A stretch of 6,997 nucleotides of DNA, from NCBI GenBank assembly GCA_913056475.1, contig CAJXMS010000119.1:1-6997 (forward strand), given 5' to 3'. The stretch comes from an uncultured Bacteroidota bacterium. GTDB lineage: Bacteria; Bacteroidota; Bacteroidia; Flavobacteriales; Schleiferiaceae. Below the pieces are notes generated by a model that was given only the letters and a program-made list of their open reading frames with translations, had not been told where the DNA came from and ran no database searches. Positions 1-5,324 of the stretch are shown piece after piece; the first letter of the stretch is position 1; the number at the start of each line of letters is the position of its first letter. The position numbers were made by a program, and so were the translations under genes.

Positions 1-82
1 ATTTTTAAGCTAAATTCTGGGATTGAGGGCCAAATTGGTTTTTGGTTTGGTTGTAGGGCGGTTGGGGTGGCGGTCGGGATGA

Positions 83-116
83 GACGAAGCCATTTTGGCC
101 ATCGTCCGGTTTTTTT
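83..116 (+). terminator. Possible intrinsic terminator, plus strand
   Basis: The arms GACGA (83-87) and TCGTC (102-106) pair. An inner GCC/GGC stem pairs across a small internal loop, and the apex is ATTTT. After CGG comes a run of seven T (110-116). This is the layout of a rho-independent terminator for a transcript arriving from the left, but the stem is interrupted and no upstream plus-strand gene can be confirmed in the window. Confidence 0.35.
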
Positions 117-215
117 AATTATAACAATGCCATGTTCAAGATTGGGCAGAATAACATACCCCCCCCATTCCACGAAGGGAAAATAATTTGGTATTCCGTG
201 CCAGCAGGCAGGGGC

Positions 216-239
216 GATTTGTCCTATGGCCGATAAATC
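216..239. repeat. Inverted repeat / hairpin
   Basis: GATTTGTC (216-223) pairs with GATAAATC (232-239) over eight positions with one G-T wobble, leaving an eight-base loop. No T-tract follows on either strand, so it is not a standard intrinsic terminator. Its role is unknown and chance is possible. Confidence 0.35.
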
Positions 240-368
240 CGTTATACCAGCTGAAGTTTCCCCAAACCAACCCCGGTTGGGGGCACAGGGTCACGCTATG
301 CGCGGCATTCTCACCGTAATCCCAAAACGGCGCACAGGCGGAAGTGATAGGGTATTTGCTTTGAGATT

Positions 369-393
369 TACCCCTGGGAATACACCGGGGGTA
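369..393. repeat. Inverted repeat / hairpin downstream of barrel gene
   Basis: TACCCCTGG (369-377) pairs with CCGGGGGTA (385-393) over nine positions with one T-G wobble and a seven-base loop. It lies about 85 bases beyond the stop of the barrel gene. It could stabilise the 3' end of that transcript or help terminate it, but there is no T-run next to it on either strand. Confidence 0.4.
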
Positions 394-478
394 TAACTAA
401 AGTTTGACCGGTGGATTGACTTTAGGTAGCGCTTAAGTGCCCTTTTAATTCTGAAAAAATTTCCTGATCAACAAGCCC

Positions 479-1204
479 CTAATAAAGCCCTCTGCTATGG
501 TTTTGAATGGTGTAGGAGAGGCCTATCTCCAGTGCATAAGTCATGAGCCGGCTAGCCCCTGCGTTGTTTGATGTCTTGTTTTCCGTCCGGAGCTGGTAAA
601 GAAAATTAGGTCTAACCCGCAGGGTGAGATGCTCGGTGAGCTGGCGATCCCAACCCAATCCCAGGTTAAGCCCGAGGTAGAGGTCCTCAAACAAATTTAC
701 GTCCGTAAAGCGGGTGGGCGGGTTATTAATTATGGTATTGGGATTGCCGCCTTTGGGAATGTTGGTGTTTTCTCGCCGCTGGGCATAAAAATAGCCTACA
801 TAGACCCCCATTCCCACAAAAATTGACGACTTATCCTTTTGAATGAAATGGTAATTTCCCTCTAAAGGAAGGGCAATAGCCCGGGTACGAAGGTACACAT
901 CAAAGGTTTCTCCGGATCCCTGTGGGTTGGTTTCGGAAGTCTCTAAAACTTCTGATTTCCCGCCCTGGGTGAGGTGACGAAGCCCGGTGGAAAACCGCCA
1001 GCGCCTGGTTTGGAAGGCCAGGTTCAGGCCGTAATGGAGGGCGAAGATGGGCTCGAAGTGATCGATAGCTTGGTTGTGAATATTTACCATGCCGGGGCTA
1101 CCCGTGATTCCCACGGACAACTGCGCCCGTGCGGAAAAAGCGAGCGCCAGGAAAAGAAAGGCCAGGAAAACCTTGCCTTTAAGGCCGGCCAGGAGAGCCT
1201 TCAG
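479..1204 (-). CDS. Small outer-membrane beta-barrel protein (PorT-like fold); start codon uncertain
   Basis: This is probably a secreted outer-membrane beta-barrel protein of the small barrel families common in Bacteroidota. The protein shows alternating aromatic/polar strands (for example LHYGLNLAFQTRRW, YLGLNLGLGWDRQL, LRVRPNFLYQL) and ends in a final strand ALEIGLSYTI before a short tail. The first standard-type start in frame is TTG at 1120. However, the frame stays open upstream to a TAA at 1217-1219, and that extension encodes a near-perfect signal peptide (KGKVFLAFLFLALAFSARA, then Q), with cleavage expected after ARA. I therefore extend the gene to a CTG at 1204 (241 aa), although no ATG, GTG or TTG exists in frame there. 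An ATG at 1263 opens a 20-codon frame that stops at 1201-1203 in the other register, so a frameshift or sequence error is an alternative. The function and ligand are not recognisable. The gene lies downstream of another barrel gene and may be cotranscribed with it. The barrel assignment is fairly sure; the 5' end is not. Confidence 0.7.
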   Translation of the reverse strand: MKALLAGLKGKVFLAFLFLALAFSARAQLSVGITGSPGMVNIHNQAIDHFEPIFALHYGLNLAFQTRRWRFSTGLRHLTQGGKSEVLETSETNPQGSGETFDVYLRTRAIALPLEGNYHFIQKDKSSIFVGMGVYVGYFYAQRRENTNIPKGGNPNTIINNPPTRFTDVNLFEDLYLGLNLGLGWDRQLTEHLTLRVRPNFLYQLRTENKTSNNAGASRLMTYALEIGLSYTIQNHSRGLY

Positions 1205-1290
1205 GAAGGCAGAGCCTTAAGGAGGCGCGCAACTTTAAAATCTAAAATAGCAGAACAGAGCATGAAACCACAGATTAAAAGTCCGAAGTT

Positions 1291-1334
1291 AGTAAAAAGA
1301 AAATCCCTCCGCTGGTCTTACTCAAACGAAGCGG
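1291..1334 (-). terminator. Weak possible terminator after the 1344-2024 barrel gene
   Basis: Just beyond the barrel-gene stop, CCGCT and AGCGG (1330-1334 and 1309-1313 on the plus strand) can pair across a long 16-base loop. On the minus strand they are followed by a T-rich stretch (GGGATTTTCTTTTT). The short stem and large loop make this doubtful. If it is inactive, the next barrel gene is simply downstream in the same transcript. Confidence 0.25.
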
Positions 1335-1343
1335 CCCCTTTGC

Positions 1344-2024
1344 TTAAAAAAAGGCCCAGGAGTAGCTCACCTGAAAACTGGTATAGCTATCATCGCCCGG
1401 CGCGGCCGAAGCCCGGGTGTCGCGCAAGCCTTCCAGGTTATTGCCCCCTACGCCCCCACTGCGGAGCTCGAGGCTCAGGATGCTGTGGTAGCCCAGACGA
1501 AATTTGAAACCGGCCCCTATGTAGGCCCCAAAGCCGGTGTAAGCGCCTACCTCCTTTTCATAGTACTCCTCCAGGGGTACGCTGGTCTCCACGGTCGGGT
1601 CCCAGGTATTGAAACCGGCCCCGCCCTTGAGGTAAAGGGTAAAGGGGTTTTCCCGGTGATATTTGCCAAAGCGGATGAAGTGGATCTCTGTAAAAGCATT
1701 GGCCTGAAAGAGGCGGCTACGGCTGGTCACCCCGCGCGACTGCTTTTTGTGGTTGGCGTCCTTGGCATAGAGGGCGCCGTAACTCATTTCGGTGCCCAGG
1801 CCAAACCAGTCACTCAAATGATACTTGATAAAGACGTTACCCAGCGGGCGGGCTTCTTTATAAAAGGCCTCTACGCTGCTGCGGTTGGAAACTTCCGTTT
1901 GCATGGTGGCCACTCCGGCTCCGCCCCCAATTTCATAGTAGCTGGTTCGGTTTTTCTGGCCGTATGCCTGCATCATACCCAGACAGAACAGGGCGCTAAG
2001 CGCCCCAAGTTGAAAAGTCCTCAT
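1344..2024 (-). CDS. Outer-membrane beta-barrel protein, DUF6089-like
   Basis: This 226-aa protein is predicted to be exported and inserted in the outer membrane. Residues 1-22 form a signal peptide (MRTFQLGALSALFCLGMMQA, then YG, with Q23 as the likely mature N-terminus). The mature part begins with a strand YYEIGGGAGVATM and contains alternating barrel strands such as VFIKYHLSDWFGLGTEMSYG (about 65-84), FTEIHFIRFG (about 111-120) and FTLYLKGGAGF (about 128-138). It ends in an aromatic C-terminal strand, SYSWAFF. The pattern of an early ExGGGxG strand, an E-x-H/N-F central strand and a PFxLYLxGGxG strand recalls the DUF6089 barrel proteins of Bacteroidota; this is from memory of the family and not a search. 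The ATG overlaps the yaaA stop as ATGA, so the two genes are cotranscribed and probably translationally coupled. The specific function is unknown. Confidence 0.8.
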   Translation of the reverse strand: MRTFQLGALSALFCLGMMQAYGQKNRTSYYEIGGGAGVATMQTEVSNRSSVEAFYKEARPLGNVFIKYHLSDWFGLGTEMSYGALYAKDANHKKQSRGVTSRSRLFQANAFTEIHFIRFGKYHRENPFTLYLKGGAGFNTWDPTVETSVPLEEYYEKEVGAYTGFGAYIGAGFKFRLGYHSILSLELRSGGVGGNNLEGLRDTRASAAPGDDSYTSFQVSYSWAFF

Positions 2025-2797
2025 GCCTTGTAATCTCTTAAAAAGGTAAACGTGTGATCGCTCGACGCCTCGGGCGCATAGTAATAACGATCCAAATCAA
2101 ATTCTCGTAGGTCTTCCAGGTGATCCAGCCGGTTTTGGATGATAAAGTTGGCCATCCGGCCGCGTGCTTTCTTGGCGTGAAAGGCCCCCCCCCGGTACTG
2201 GCCGTTTTTGTTCTCATCTTTAAACTGGATATGAACCACGGGATTCGGCACGGCGGCCATTTCCAGCGCTTTAAAATACTCCTGGCTGGCCAGGTTTATG
2301 AGGGGCTCCTCTGCCGGGATATGCTGCTCGAAGTACTGCCGCAAAGGAGCCGACCAAAACGCGTAGAGGTTGCGGGCTTTTTGTACCGCCAGCTTGGTAC
2401 CCATTTCCAGGCGATAAGGGCGGATGAGCTCGTGCGGCCGCAGCACGCCGTACAAGCCGGATAAAATCAACAAATGGTCGCGGGCAAAGTCCATATCAGC
2501 AGGCGACCACTGCTTGGCTTCCAGCCCCTGGTACACATCGCCCTGAAAAGCCAAAGCGGCTTGCCGGACGGGCGCGGACGGCCCGTGGTCTTGGACCCAC
2601 TCCTGGTTGCGTTCGTAATTGAGCCGGGCCAGGTCTTCGCTAATGCTTTGGCGCTTTTGTAGCTGCTCGGGCCCCCATTCCTTAAGGTGGTTCATCACCT
2701 CGGCGCTATGGTCAAGCAGCGCGGGGGGCTCAGCAGTGCCCAGTTGTTGGTCACTTACAAAATCAAGTGTTTTGGCAGGAGATAGCGTCGCAATCAT
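2021..2797 (-). CDS. yaaA: Peroxide stress protein YaaA (UPF0246 / DUF328)
   Basis: This is the YaaA family protein, which in E. coli is induced by peroxide through OxyR and lowers intracellular free iron, limiting Fenton damage to DNA. It has 258 residues, the same length as E. coli YaaA. Family landmarks run through the whole length: SPAKTLDF at 6-13, FQGDVYQGL at 84-92, LSGLYGVLRP at 112-121, YRLEMGTKL at 128-136, INLASQEYFK at 167-176 and the basic FHAKKARG at 206-213, a region tied to DNA binding in this family. The ATG start fits the conserved MI-LSPAKTLDF opening. It overlaps the following barrel gene by ATGA. It begins five bases after the T-tract of a strong hairpin terminator, so it has no space for its own promoter downstream of that hairpin. 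A run of nine G (plus-strand C, 2185-2193) encodes Arg202-Gly-Gly-Ala205 just before the AKKARG motif. The frame is intact here. Confidence 0.96.
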   Translation of the reverse strand: MIATLSPAKTLDFVSDQQLGTAEPPALLDHSAEVMNHLKEWGPEQLQKRQSISEDLARLNYERNQEWVQDHGPSAPVRQAALAFQGDVYQGLEAKQWSPADMDFARDHLLILSGLYGVLRPHELIRPYRLEMGTKLAVQKARNLYAFWSAPLRQYFEQHIPAEEPLINLASQEYFKALEMAAVPNPVVHIQFKDENKNGQYRGGAFHAKKARGRMANFIIQNRLDHLEDLREFDLDRYYYAPEASSDHTFTFLRDYKA

Positions 2798-2802
2798 GGG
2801 GT

Positions 2803-2841
2803 AAAAATAAAAAAAGCGGAACGCCCGAGGGCGTTCCGCTT
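2803..2841 (-). terminator. Strong intrinsic terminator between the MORN-repeat gene and yaaA
   Basis: AAGCGGAACGCCC (2814-2826) is perfectly complementary to GGGCGTTCCGCTT (2829-2841). This gives about a 12-bp stem with a tight CGAG-type loop. On the minus strand it is followed by TTTTTTTATTTTT (2815-2803). It sits about 25 bases after the stop of the 2865-3236 gene, so it should end that transcript. The plus-strand direction lacks a T-tract. Its T-tract ends only five bases before the yaaA ATG, so it could also act as an attenuator or leader hairpin for yaaA. Confidence 0.85.
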
Positions 2842-2864
2842 AAATACTTGCCGATGAACAAGAT

Positions 2865-3236
2865 CTAATGGGATTCGGCAAGGAAATCACGTTTTTGAAT
2901 GGCCCACTGGTGGGTTTTTACCAGGTAGTTGTCCTCGTAGGTAAGCTCAAAGAGGGTTTCGCCGTCATTTTCCCATACAAACCAGGTGCCTTCTTTTTCG
3001 CCCTGGTGGTAGTAGGCTTCAATGCGAACATCGCCATCCCGGGTGTATTCCACCCAACGGCCGTGGGCCTTACCGTCTTTGAAGTATCCGGTCTCGCGAA
3101 CCTGTTCTCCGTCCGCGTAATAGTAGCTTACTTTAGTGAGGTCTCCCTCGCGCTGGTAGTCTACTCGTTCTTGAGCCATAGCTACCGTGGTAATAAAAAC
3201 CATCAGCAGTGCGGCCATTTTGCTTATCATCTTCAT
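2865..3236 (-). CDS. Secreted MORN-repeat protein (YwqK-like)
   Basis: This 123-aa protein has an N-terminal signal peptide (about 1-21: KMAALLMVFITTVAMA, then Q22), so it is probably periplasmic or otherwise outside the cytoplasm. The mature part consists of about three MORN-variant repeats of 22-24 residues: YYYADGEQVRETGYFKDGKAHGRW (about 38-61), a second around YTRDGDVRIEAYYHQGEKEGTW (about 64-85), and a third, weaker copy around ENDGETLFELTYEDNYLV (about 89-106). This Y-x-DG…G-x-x-x-DGK-x-x-G-x-W pattern is that of the PF07661-type repeats. Automated annotation often calls such proteins YwqK family antitoxins, but there is no toxin gene beside it and the signal peptide argues against that role. 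It has its own promoter box upstream and terminator downstream, so it looks monocistronic. The molecular function is unknown. Confidence 0.85.
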   Translation of the reverse strand: MKMISKMAALLMVFITTVAMAQERVDYQREGDLTKVSYYYADGEQVRETGYFKDGKAHGRWVEYTRDGDVRIEAYYHQGEKEGTWFVWENDGETLFELTYEDNYLVKTHQWAIQKRDFLAESH

Positions 3237-3260
3237 GACTACTGCTTTTTAAATTCCCTA

Positions 3261-3268
3261 CAAAGATA
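3261..3268 (-). promoter_or_regulatory. Bacteroidota-type -7 promoter box for the MORN-repeat gene
   Basis: On the minus strand the sequence TATCTTTG matches the Bacteroidota sigma-A -7 consensus TAnnTTTG. It lies 24 bases upstream of the ATG at 3236 in a very AT-rich region, giving a short leader of roughly 15-20 bases. At the -33 spacing there is only a weak match (GTTA rather than TTTG). Confidence 0.6.
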
Positions 3269-3361
3269 CAAATAATTTACTTTCTATTAACATTCAGGTA
3301 ACATTAAAAACGCCTTTATGCTATTGTACTTTGATTTACAGTATTTTGTAAGTTAACTGTA

Positions 3362-3401
3362 TATTAAAAAAAGCCCTGCTGCCATGGGCAACAGGGCTTT
3401 T
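3362..3401 (-). terminator. Intrinsic terminator of pruA
   Basis: AAAAGCCCTG (3369-3378) pairs with CAGGGCTTTT (3392-3401). Inside it TGCC/GGCA forms a further short stem with a three-base loop. On the minus strand seven T follow or overlap the stem end (3372-3366), then AATAT. It lies about 80 bases after the pruA stop. The plus-strand side has only four T, so it may be weakly bidirectional. Confidence 0.8.
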
Positions 3402-3451
3402 GGTTATAAAGAGGCCGGATGAGCAGGTCTTTTCTGCTGCGCGCAAACCGG

Positions 3452-3475
3452 GGCGGCGGCCGTTGCGGCCGCGCC
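3452..3475. repeat. GC-rich hairpin immediately after the pruA stop
   Basis: GCGGCCG (3456-3462) and CGGCCGC (3466-3472) form a perfect 7-bp stem around TTG. GGC (3452-3454) can extend it with GCC (3473-3475) across one bulged G. It begins four bases beyond the pruA stop codon and has no T-tract, so it is a 3' UTR stem rather than the terminator. A smaller AGCAG/CTGCT hairpin lies at about 3422-3437. Confidence 0.5.
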
Positions 3476-3478
3476 TCC

Positions 3479-5113
3479 TTAATCTTTCATGTGGGGATAA
3501 CCGAAATCGGTAGGCGCGTCAAAAGTCTCCTTGATGGAGCGCATGCTTACCCAGCGGATCAGGTTTTGCTTGGAGCCGGCCTTGTCGTTGGTACCGGAGC
3601 CACGCGCCCCGCCAAAGGGCTGCTGATTCACTACCGATCCGGTGGGCTTATCGTTGATGTAGAAATTGCCCGCCGCATTGCGCAGGGCATTTTCGGCTAC
3701 CTCTACGGCGTAGCGGTCCTGGGCAAAAATACTGCCCGTAAGGCCGTACTCCGATGTCTCATCGCAGAGCTTCAGGGTAGCTTCAAATTCTTCATCGGGA
3801 TACACGTACACCGTAAGAACGGGCCCAAACAGCTCCTCGCGCATGGTTACGTACTTAGGATCGGTGGTTTTGATCACCGTCGGTTCCACGAACCAGCCCT
3901 GGGATTTATCGCATTTCCCTCCGATGATCACTTCCGCCTCGCTGTCTTTCGCAGCGGCCTGGATATAGCTTTCCCGCTTATCTAAGGAGCGTTCGTGGAT
4001 CACCGCGCCCAGGAAGTTTTTAAAGTCGCGCGGGCTGCCCATTTTAATTTCTTGGGCCTGGCGGGTCATGATCTCCTGTACCTCTGGCCAGAGGCTTTCG
4101 GGCACATAAGCGCGGGAGGCGGCGCTACATTTTTGGCCGCTGTACTCAAAGGAGCCGCGCGTAAGGGCATTGGCCACCTGGGGAGCGCGGGCGCTTTTAT
4201 GCACTACTACAAAGTCTTTTCCACCCGTTTCCCCTACTATGCGGGGATAGGTGCGGTACTTGTGAATATTGGTACCGATGGTATTCCAAATATTCTTGAA
4301 TACCGTCGTACTGCCGGTAAAGTGCAGCCCGGCAAATTCGGGATGATCAAAAACGATATCGGAGGTTTCCTGCGGGTCGGTGATCACCATATTAATTACG
4401 CCCGGGGGAAGCCCGGCTTCCTCGAAGATCTCCATCAGTACGTGGGCGCTGTAAATTTGGCTCAGGGAAGGTTTCCATACTACCGTATTGCCCATCATAG
4501 CCATGCTGGTGGGGAGGTTGCCCGCTATGGCGGTAAAGTTAAAAGGGGTAATGGCGTAGGTAAAGCCTTCCAGCGGCCGGTAGTCCACGCGGTTCCACAT
4601 ATTGCTGCCGCACTGGGTGTGGGGTTGCTCGCTGTAGAGCTGGGCGGCAAACATGGCGTTGAAGCGCAGGAAGTCGATGATCTCACAAGCGGAATCAATC
4701 TCGGCCTGCTGGATGGTTTTGCCCTGGCCTATCATGGTGGCGGCATTGAGGCGGTCGCGGTAGCGGTCGCTAATGAGGTCTGCTATGCGCAGAAAAATGG
4801 CAATACGATTGCTCCAGCTCATATTTTCCCATTTTTCCTTGGCGCCCAGAGCGGCCTCTATGGCCTGGTGCACATGCTTGGCTTCGCCCCAGTGGTAGGA
4901 ACCTACGTTGTGTTTATGATCGTGCGGGGGCAGCACCCGCTCCGGCTTACCGGTTTTCACGGGCTGGCCGTTGATCACCATGGGGATGTCTACCTGGCTA
5001 TTCCACATTTCATCGTACACCGCCTGCACAGAGGCGCGTTCAGGGGTACCGGGGCCATAAGTGAGCACGGGCTCATTGGTGGCTTGCGGCACGTGGTAAA
5101 ATCCTTTGTCCAT
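3479..5113 (-). CDS. pruA: L-glutamate gamma-semialdehyde (1-pyrroline-5-carboxylate) dehydrogenase
   Basis: This cytoplasmic enzyme oxidises L-glutamate 5-semialdehyde, in equilibrium with P5C, to glutamate using NAD+, the second step of proline breakdown. The 544-aa length and the N-terminal region before the ALDH fold match the stand-alone, eukaryote-like ALDH4A1 class rather than bifunctional PutA. Visible ALDH landmarks, with residue numbers from the ATG: PFNF with Asn192 for the oxyanion hole, VVWKPS with Lys214 contacting NAD, FTGS at 265-268 in the nucleotide-binding fold, GETGGKD with general base Glu295, SGQKCSA with catalytic Cys329, EELFGP at 426-431, and the C-terminal NQQPFGGARGSGTNDKAG substrate-site region at about 497-513. 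All key residues are present. The gene has its own consensus Bacteroidota promoter upstream and an intrinsic terminator downstream, so it is probably transcribed alone. No proline dehydrogenase gene is in the window. Confidence 0.97.
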   Translation of the reverse strand: MDKGFYHVPQATNEPVLTYGPGTPERASVQAVYDEMWNSQVDIPMVINGQPVKTGKPERVLPPHDHKHNVGSYHWGEAKHVHQAIEAALGAKEKWENMSWSNRIAIFLRIADLISDRYRDRLNAATMIGQGKTIQQAEIDSACEIIDFLRFNAMFAAQLYSEQPHTQCGSNMWNRVDYRPLEGFTYAITPFNFTAIAGNLPTSMAMMGNTVVWKPSLSQIYSAHVLMEIFEEAGLPPGVINMVITDPQETSDIVFDHPEFAGLHFTGSTTVFKNIWNTIGTNIHKYRTYPRIVGETGGKDFVVVHKSARAPQVANALTRGSFEYSGQKCSAASRAYVPESLWPEVQEIMTRQAQEIKMGSPRDFKNFLGAVIHERSLDKRESYIQAAAKDSEAEVIIGGKCDKSQGWFVEPTVIKTTDPKYVTMREELFGPVLTVYVYPDEEFEATLKLCDETSEYGLTGSIFAQDRYAVEVAENALRNAAGNFYINDKPTGSVVNQQPFGGARGSGTNDKAGSKQNLIRWVSMRSIKETFDAPTDFGYPHMKD

Positions 5114-5161
5114 AGATTTTATTGTCTTTTAGGGGTTTGTTTAGCGTTGAGCAAGTCCCCA

Positions 5162-5192
5162 CAAAGGTACCGCTCGCCGGAAGGCCCACCAA
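5162..5192 (-). promoter_or_regulatory. Bacteroidota-type promoter of pruA
   Basis: On the minus strand, TTTTG ends at 5190 and is followed after exactly 20 bases by TACCTTTG (5169-5162). This matches the Bacteroidota consensus of TTTG, 19-20 bases, then TAnnTTTG. The predicted start of transcription leaves a leader of about 40 bases, A-rich just before the pruA ATG (AAAAGACAATAAAATCT). No Shine-Dalgarno sequence is evident, as is usual in this phylum. Confidence 0.75.
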
Positions 5193-5246
5193 AATGAAAA
5201 AGCGGCCTGGTAACCGGTAATTCCGGAGGTACATTTGGCCGGGAGG

Positions 5247-5271
5247 CCTAAGGCACCCCGTCGTGCTTAGG
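5247..5271. repeat. Hairpin between the TonB-dependent receptor gene and pruA
   Basis: CCTAA plus GCAC (5247-5256, with one bulged G at 5252) pairs with GTGC plus TTAGG (5263-5271) around a six-base loop. Nearer the receptor stop, GCCGG (5305-5309) can pair with CCGGC (5317-5321). Neither is followed by a T-tract, so if they help end the receptor transcript they are not classical intrinsic terminators. Confidence 0.4.
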
Positions 5272-5324
5272 AATGGGGCCTGGCGGCCAAAGGAGCCCTC
5301 GCCCGCCGGGATAAGACCGGCCCT

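Larger units (their letters stand above)
1..478. other. Intergenic region without a supportable gene
   Basis: I see no convincing coding sequence in this stretch. It lies downstream of the leftmost minus-strand barrel gene. It contains a run of eight C at 159-166, a possible plus-strand terminator near 83-116, and self-complementary segments at 216-239, around 260-281 and at 369-393. The two open frames seen (plus strand, 1-186 without a start inside the window, and 226-396 with an ATG) give peptides of unremarkable composition that I do not recognise. It may include the 3' UTR of the barrel gene and the 3' end of a transcript entering from the left. Confidence 0.5.

Noticed and set aside
1..186. 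Open plus-strand frame running in from the window edge
   Set aside because: It reads through the putative terminator hairpin, T-tract and C8 run, and its product has odd composition. It is unlikely to be the end of a real gene.
226..396. 56-codon ORF on the plus strand starting MADKSVIPAEV
   Set aside because: It has no recognisable motif and no clear promoter box, and the region is full of inverted repeats. It is too short to support from composition alone.
974..2033. Plus-strand open frames (974-1507 and 1485-2033) opposite the barrel genes
   Set aside because: They lie opposite the two barrel genes, with low-complexity or unrecognisable products and no promoter or coding signature.
2865..3236. 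Antitoxin of a toxin-antitoxin pair (YwqK label)
   Set aside because: The protein has a signal peptide and MORN-type repeats, its own promoter and terminator, and no partner toxin gene beside it. The database-style label should not be taken as function.
3995..5197. Long open frame on the plus strand (about 400 codons) opposite pruA
   Set aside because: It is wholly antisense to a clear P5C dehydrogenase with all catalytic residues. The predicted protein has no recognisable motif, and such frames arise from codon bias in GC-rich genes.
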